DNA from: Callaeas wilsoni
Lineage: Eukaryota > Chordata > Aves > Passeriformes > Callaeidae
Direction: 5' to 3'
NCBI GenBank assembly: GCA_013398955.1
Contig: VWPU01002101.1
Span: forward strand, 62,001 to 126,000
DNA length: 64,000 nt
Shown: piece by piece, positions 61,733 to 64,000 of the stretch
Layout: each line of letters starts with the position of its first letter
Position numbering within the stretch: position 1 is the stretch's first letter
The notes under the pieces: generated by a model
Database searches by the model: none
What the model was told of the DNA's origin: nothing
What the model saw: the letters and a program-made list of their open reading frames with translations, nothing else
Program-made: the position numbers and the translations under genes

Positions 61733-64000
61733 CTTCTCAACATTTTTGTAGATCTGTTTTAAAATCAGATGAGAGACATCAGAAGACAAATGATGGCACA
61801 GTGAGAAATGTGGGTTTTTCCCCTGGAAACTGGGATATTTCAGTCTTTTTTCTTTATTCCTGGCCATGCTGAAGACTTTTTGAAGGATAGCAAGCTGGAT
61901 TCTGGGAAAGAGGTTTTAAGAGGAAGAAAGGAACAATCTTCTAGCATGTGTTGTAATTGTTTCCTACATATGTCTCATGAGTCAGACAGAATAGGATCAG
62001 GTCACTGATGCTTGTTTTGCCGTAACAAGAAAAACAGATTTTGGTGGTAGGGGTGGTGGTGAGGTGTTGTTTTTAAAATGCTTCATGCATTTTTGAAAAT
62101 ACAAGGGAAAAACTGTCAGATTTTTAACAGAGATTGTTCTGGATAGACATACATTTAAAGCCATTTCTTTAACAGCCTGTAGGCCAAATATCTTTTATAT
62201 TTCTATATCTGATAAGTGTTATAAGAGTGTACAGTGCACTCTGATGGAAGTGGATAAAACAATACTACTACTGCATTACATTTAAAATTAAGAAACCCAA
62301 TAGTATAAAAGCTCATATTAAAGTTGTTTTACTTCACAGAAGTTTTTCTCTTTTTCCTCTGATGTTCTTTCTGTCTAAGCATACCTTTCCAAGGAAGAGT
62401 GTAGAATTTGCCCTTGCTGAAACTGTACTTTTTGTAAACTTTGTAATATCTCACATGACTCAAGAGTTGCAAAGGTATAGCACTGAGTAACAAAACCGTT
62501 CTTTTATACTTCTGATCAGTTTGTTAGGTTGATTGAAAGTCAGTGGGTGATAATAAGATTCAGCCTCAATTTTGATTGATGAGTCAGATGACACAGTTGA
62601 GAAAAAGTAGGACATTGTAGCTTGTGCTCCCTCCAAGTGGATAAAAATAAAGGACTAAATTTTCAAAAGATTCAGGTCACTGAAATAGGCTTTGGTGTTC
62701 ATTATAGCAGGTGCATGTGGCAATAGTACCCATGGGCTGTTCCAGACATTGGTTCAGTGAGGCAATAAATAGCACTTATTAAAATTTAACACTGCTGAGG
62801 CAGAAGGGTTACCTGCAAGACAGACCTGTCCAAATAGCAGGGCTAGGTGGGAGTATCACTAAATAGATTGTTTTGCCTGTGTTTCCTCATTGGCGAGTAG
62901 CAATTCCTGCTGACTTTATTGTGGTAATGTGGGCCTTCAGCTAGACGGAATAAATGCCATGGCTGAGGGCTTCTGGTACAGTGTGTTGTTTGTGCTGCAC
63001 TCCCAGAGAAGAACTATTAGGCCTCTGAGCTATCAGGACCAACCACAGAAACACATGGATTTGCCCTGCAGGAATGATGAGAGAAGGGTGCCTGTTTCAG
63101 TGCTCACCCCCACCATGTGCTGGCTGTAAAGCCTGTGCCCAGGGAAGAGGTTGCCTGGGTTCTGCATCCTGCTAGGACATTTTCAGGGAAGCATTGGAAC
63201 TTATGCCACCCTACAGTTAAACATTAAGCTCCTTTAAACTGTAGGATCCAAACAGCACAGGAAATACCCAAGGTCAGACACAAGTGTTGTTCTCAGGCAT
63301 GTCTGAGTATCTGGGTTAGAACGTGTTTTATGTATTAGAGACCGCAAAGATGTGCCTCACATTAGGATTGCTCTCTAGGAGCCTCGAGCCCTGAAAAGCT
63401 GCAGTACATCCTAGCTATCAGCTACGGATGCAGCAGGACAGAGAGATCCTTTCCCAGATCTGCAACCCTACTCCTTCCATGGTTGATTACTTCTTGGGCA
63501 GCACCTAGGCAGCATCTGAAACTCATCCTAAGAACCTGCCCTCTATGATCCACATGAAGGTAGCCACATCCAGCACTAGACTTCCCTACTTCAGGGAAGT
63601 ATCTTGGCCTGGAGGTGATGTGCACTATTCACTAGGTCTATGGGCTGGAACTGTTGCGCTGCAAGCAGCCAGATATTCACTGCTACAAATGATACAGCCT
63701 CAGAAACACCTCCAGTCGCTGGAGCCCAGCTGCCTAAGGCAGAGTCAAAGAGCAGTCAGTGTCCAGACCAGGCTCCAGCACAGTGGCCCCAGTGCATCCA
63801 GTCCAAGCGTGCACACATTGTTCCATCCAAACTCCCAATCCAGGGCAAGGAAGCCTCGGACAGCAGTGCTGTGCTGTGTGCACATGCTGGGGCCCAGGAA
63901 CACAGAGTCAAAAGGAGCTGAAGCTGAAAGCTATTTTGACAAGTTAATGTGACCTTTCCGTGAATGGGTAAGAGTGTGCGTGAGCTGTCAGAGAGAACGT

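Larger units (their letters stand above)
48053..64000. other. Unannotated intergenic or intronic DNA, 16 kb
   Basis: No gene was recognised. The longest open frames are 135 codons (63545-63952, plus) and 133 codons (52805-53206, minus), within chance expectation and without domains. A 15-A run lies at 48522-48536. Stretches near 49.8-50.0, 50.5-51.1 and 53.5-53.7 kb have a homeobox-site-like, AT-rich texture (see findings). Four small perfect inverted repeats are listed separately. No interspersed repeat was recognised in these 16 kb, which is a long repeat-poor run. Confidence 0.5.

Noticed and set aside
1..64000. CRISPR array, operons, tRNA or rRNA genes
   Set aside because: No regularly spaced direct repeats, no ribosome-binding-site-linked gene series and no tRNA-like internal promoter plus cloverleaf were found. 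The window is vertebrate nuclear DNA.

Overview
The window reads as nuclear DNA of a bird, probably a neoavian. It contains the 3' ends of CR1 retroposons, including one with a recognisable ORF2 C-terminus and the 8-bp ATTCTRTG-type tail. It also has solo long terminal repeats of the kind common in finch-like and related genomes. The DNA is AT-rich, strongly CpG-poor, full of short microsatellites, and has no prokaryotic-style gene packing. The longest open frame is 154 codons; chance alone predicts frames of about that length in 64 kb of 40% GC DNA (stop probability about 0.063 per codon).

I find no gene, exon, tRNA, rRNA or other RNA gene that I can identify. The window is best described as intergenic or deep-intronic sequence. 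Supported features, in order: a 5'-truncated CR1 tail (2.1 kb); a degraded solo LTR on + (7.7-8.2 kb); an ERVL-type LTR 5' fragment on + (12.5 kb); an ancient, heavily mutated CR1/L3-like LINE on - (15.0-15.3 kb); a well-bounded 449-bp solo LTR on - with a 4-bp target duplication (17.7-18.1 kb); a 16-bp triplet repeat (26.4 kb); a 49-bp tandem duplication (28.5 kb); an (ATCT)10 microsatellite (29.8 kb); a 525-bp CR1 with ORF2 remnant on - (36.5-37.0 kb); a polypyrimidine tract (38.2-38.4 kb); a (GAAAT)9 microsatellite (40.8 kb); a second ancient LINE on - (43.3-43.6 kb); a CpG-enriched patch (47.7-48.05 kb); and several perfect short inverted repeats (44.8, 50.75, 54.8, 60.4 and 61.7 kb).

The two TGATGCC...GGCATCA LTRs look like members of one family, inserted in opposite orientation 10 kb apart. 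The right third of the window (about 49.5-55 kb) has blocks whose texture resembles conserved noncoding elements, but only a comparative alignment could show that. No coordinated gene system is visible. The more interesting signals are a pair of heat-shock-element-like TTCTAGAA cores in a 12-bp-arm hairpin at 44.8 kb, the hairpin and open frame at 60.3-60.5 kb, and the CpG patch.
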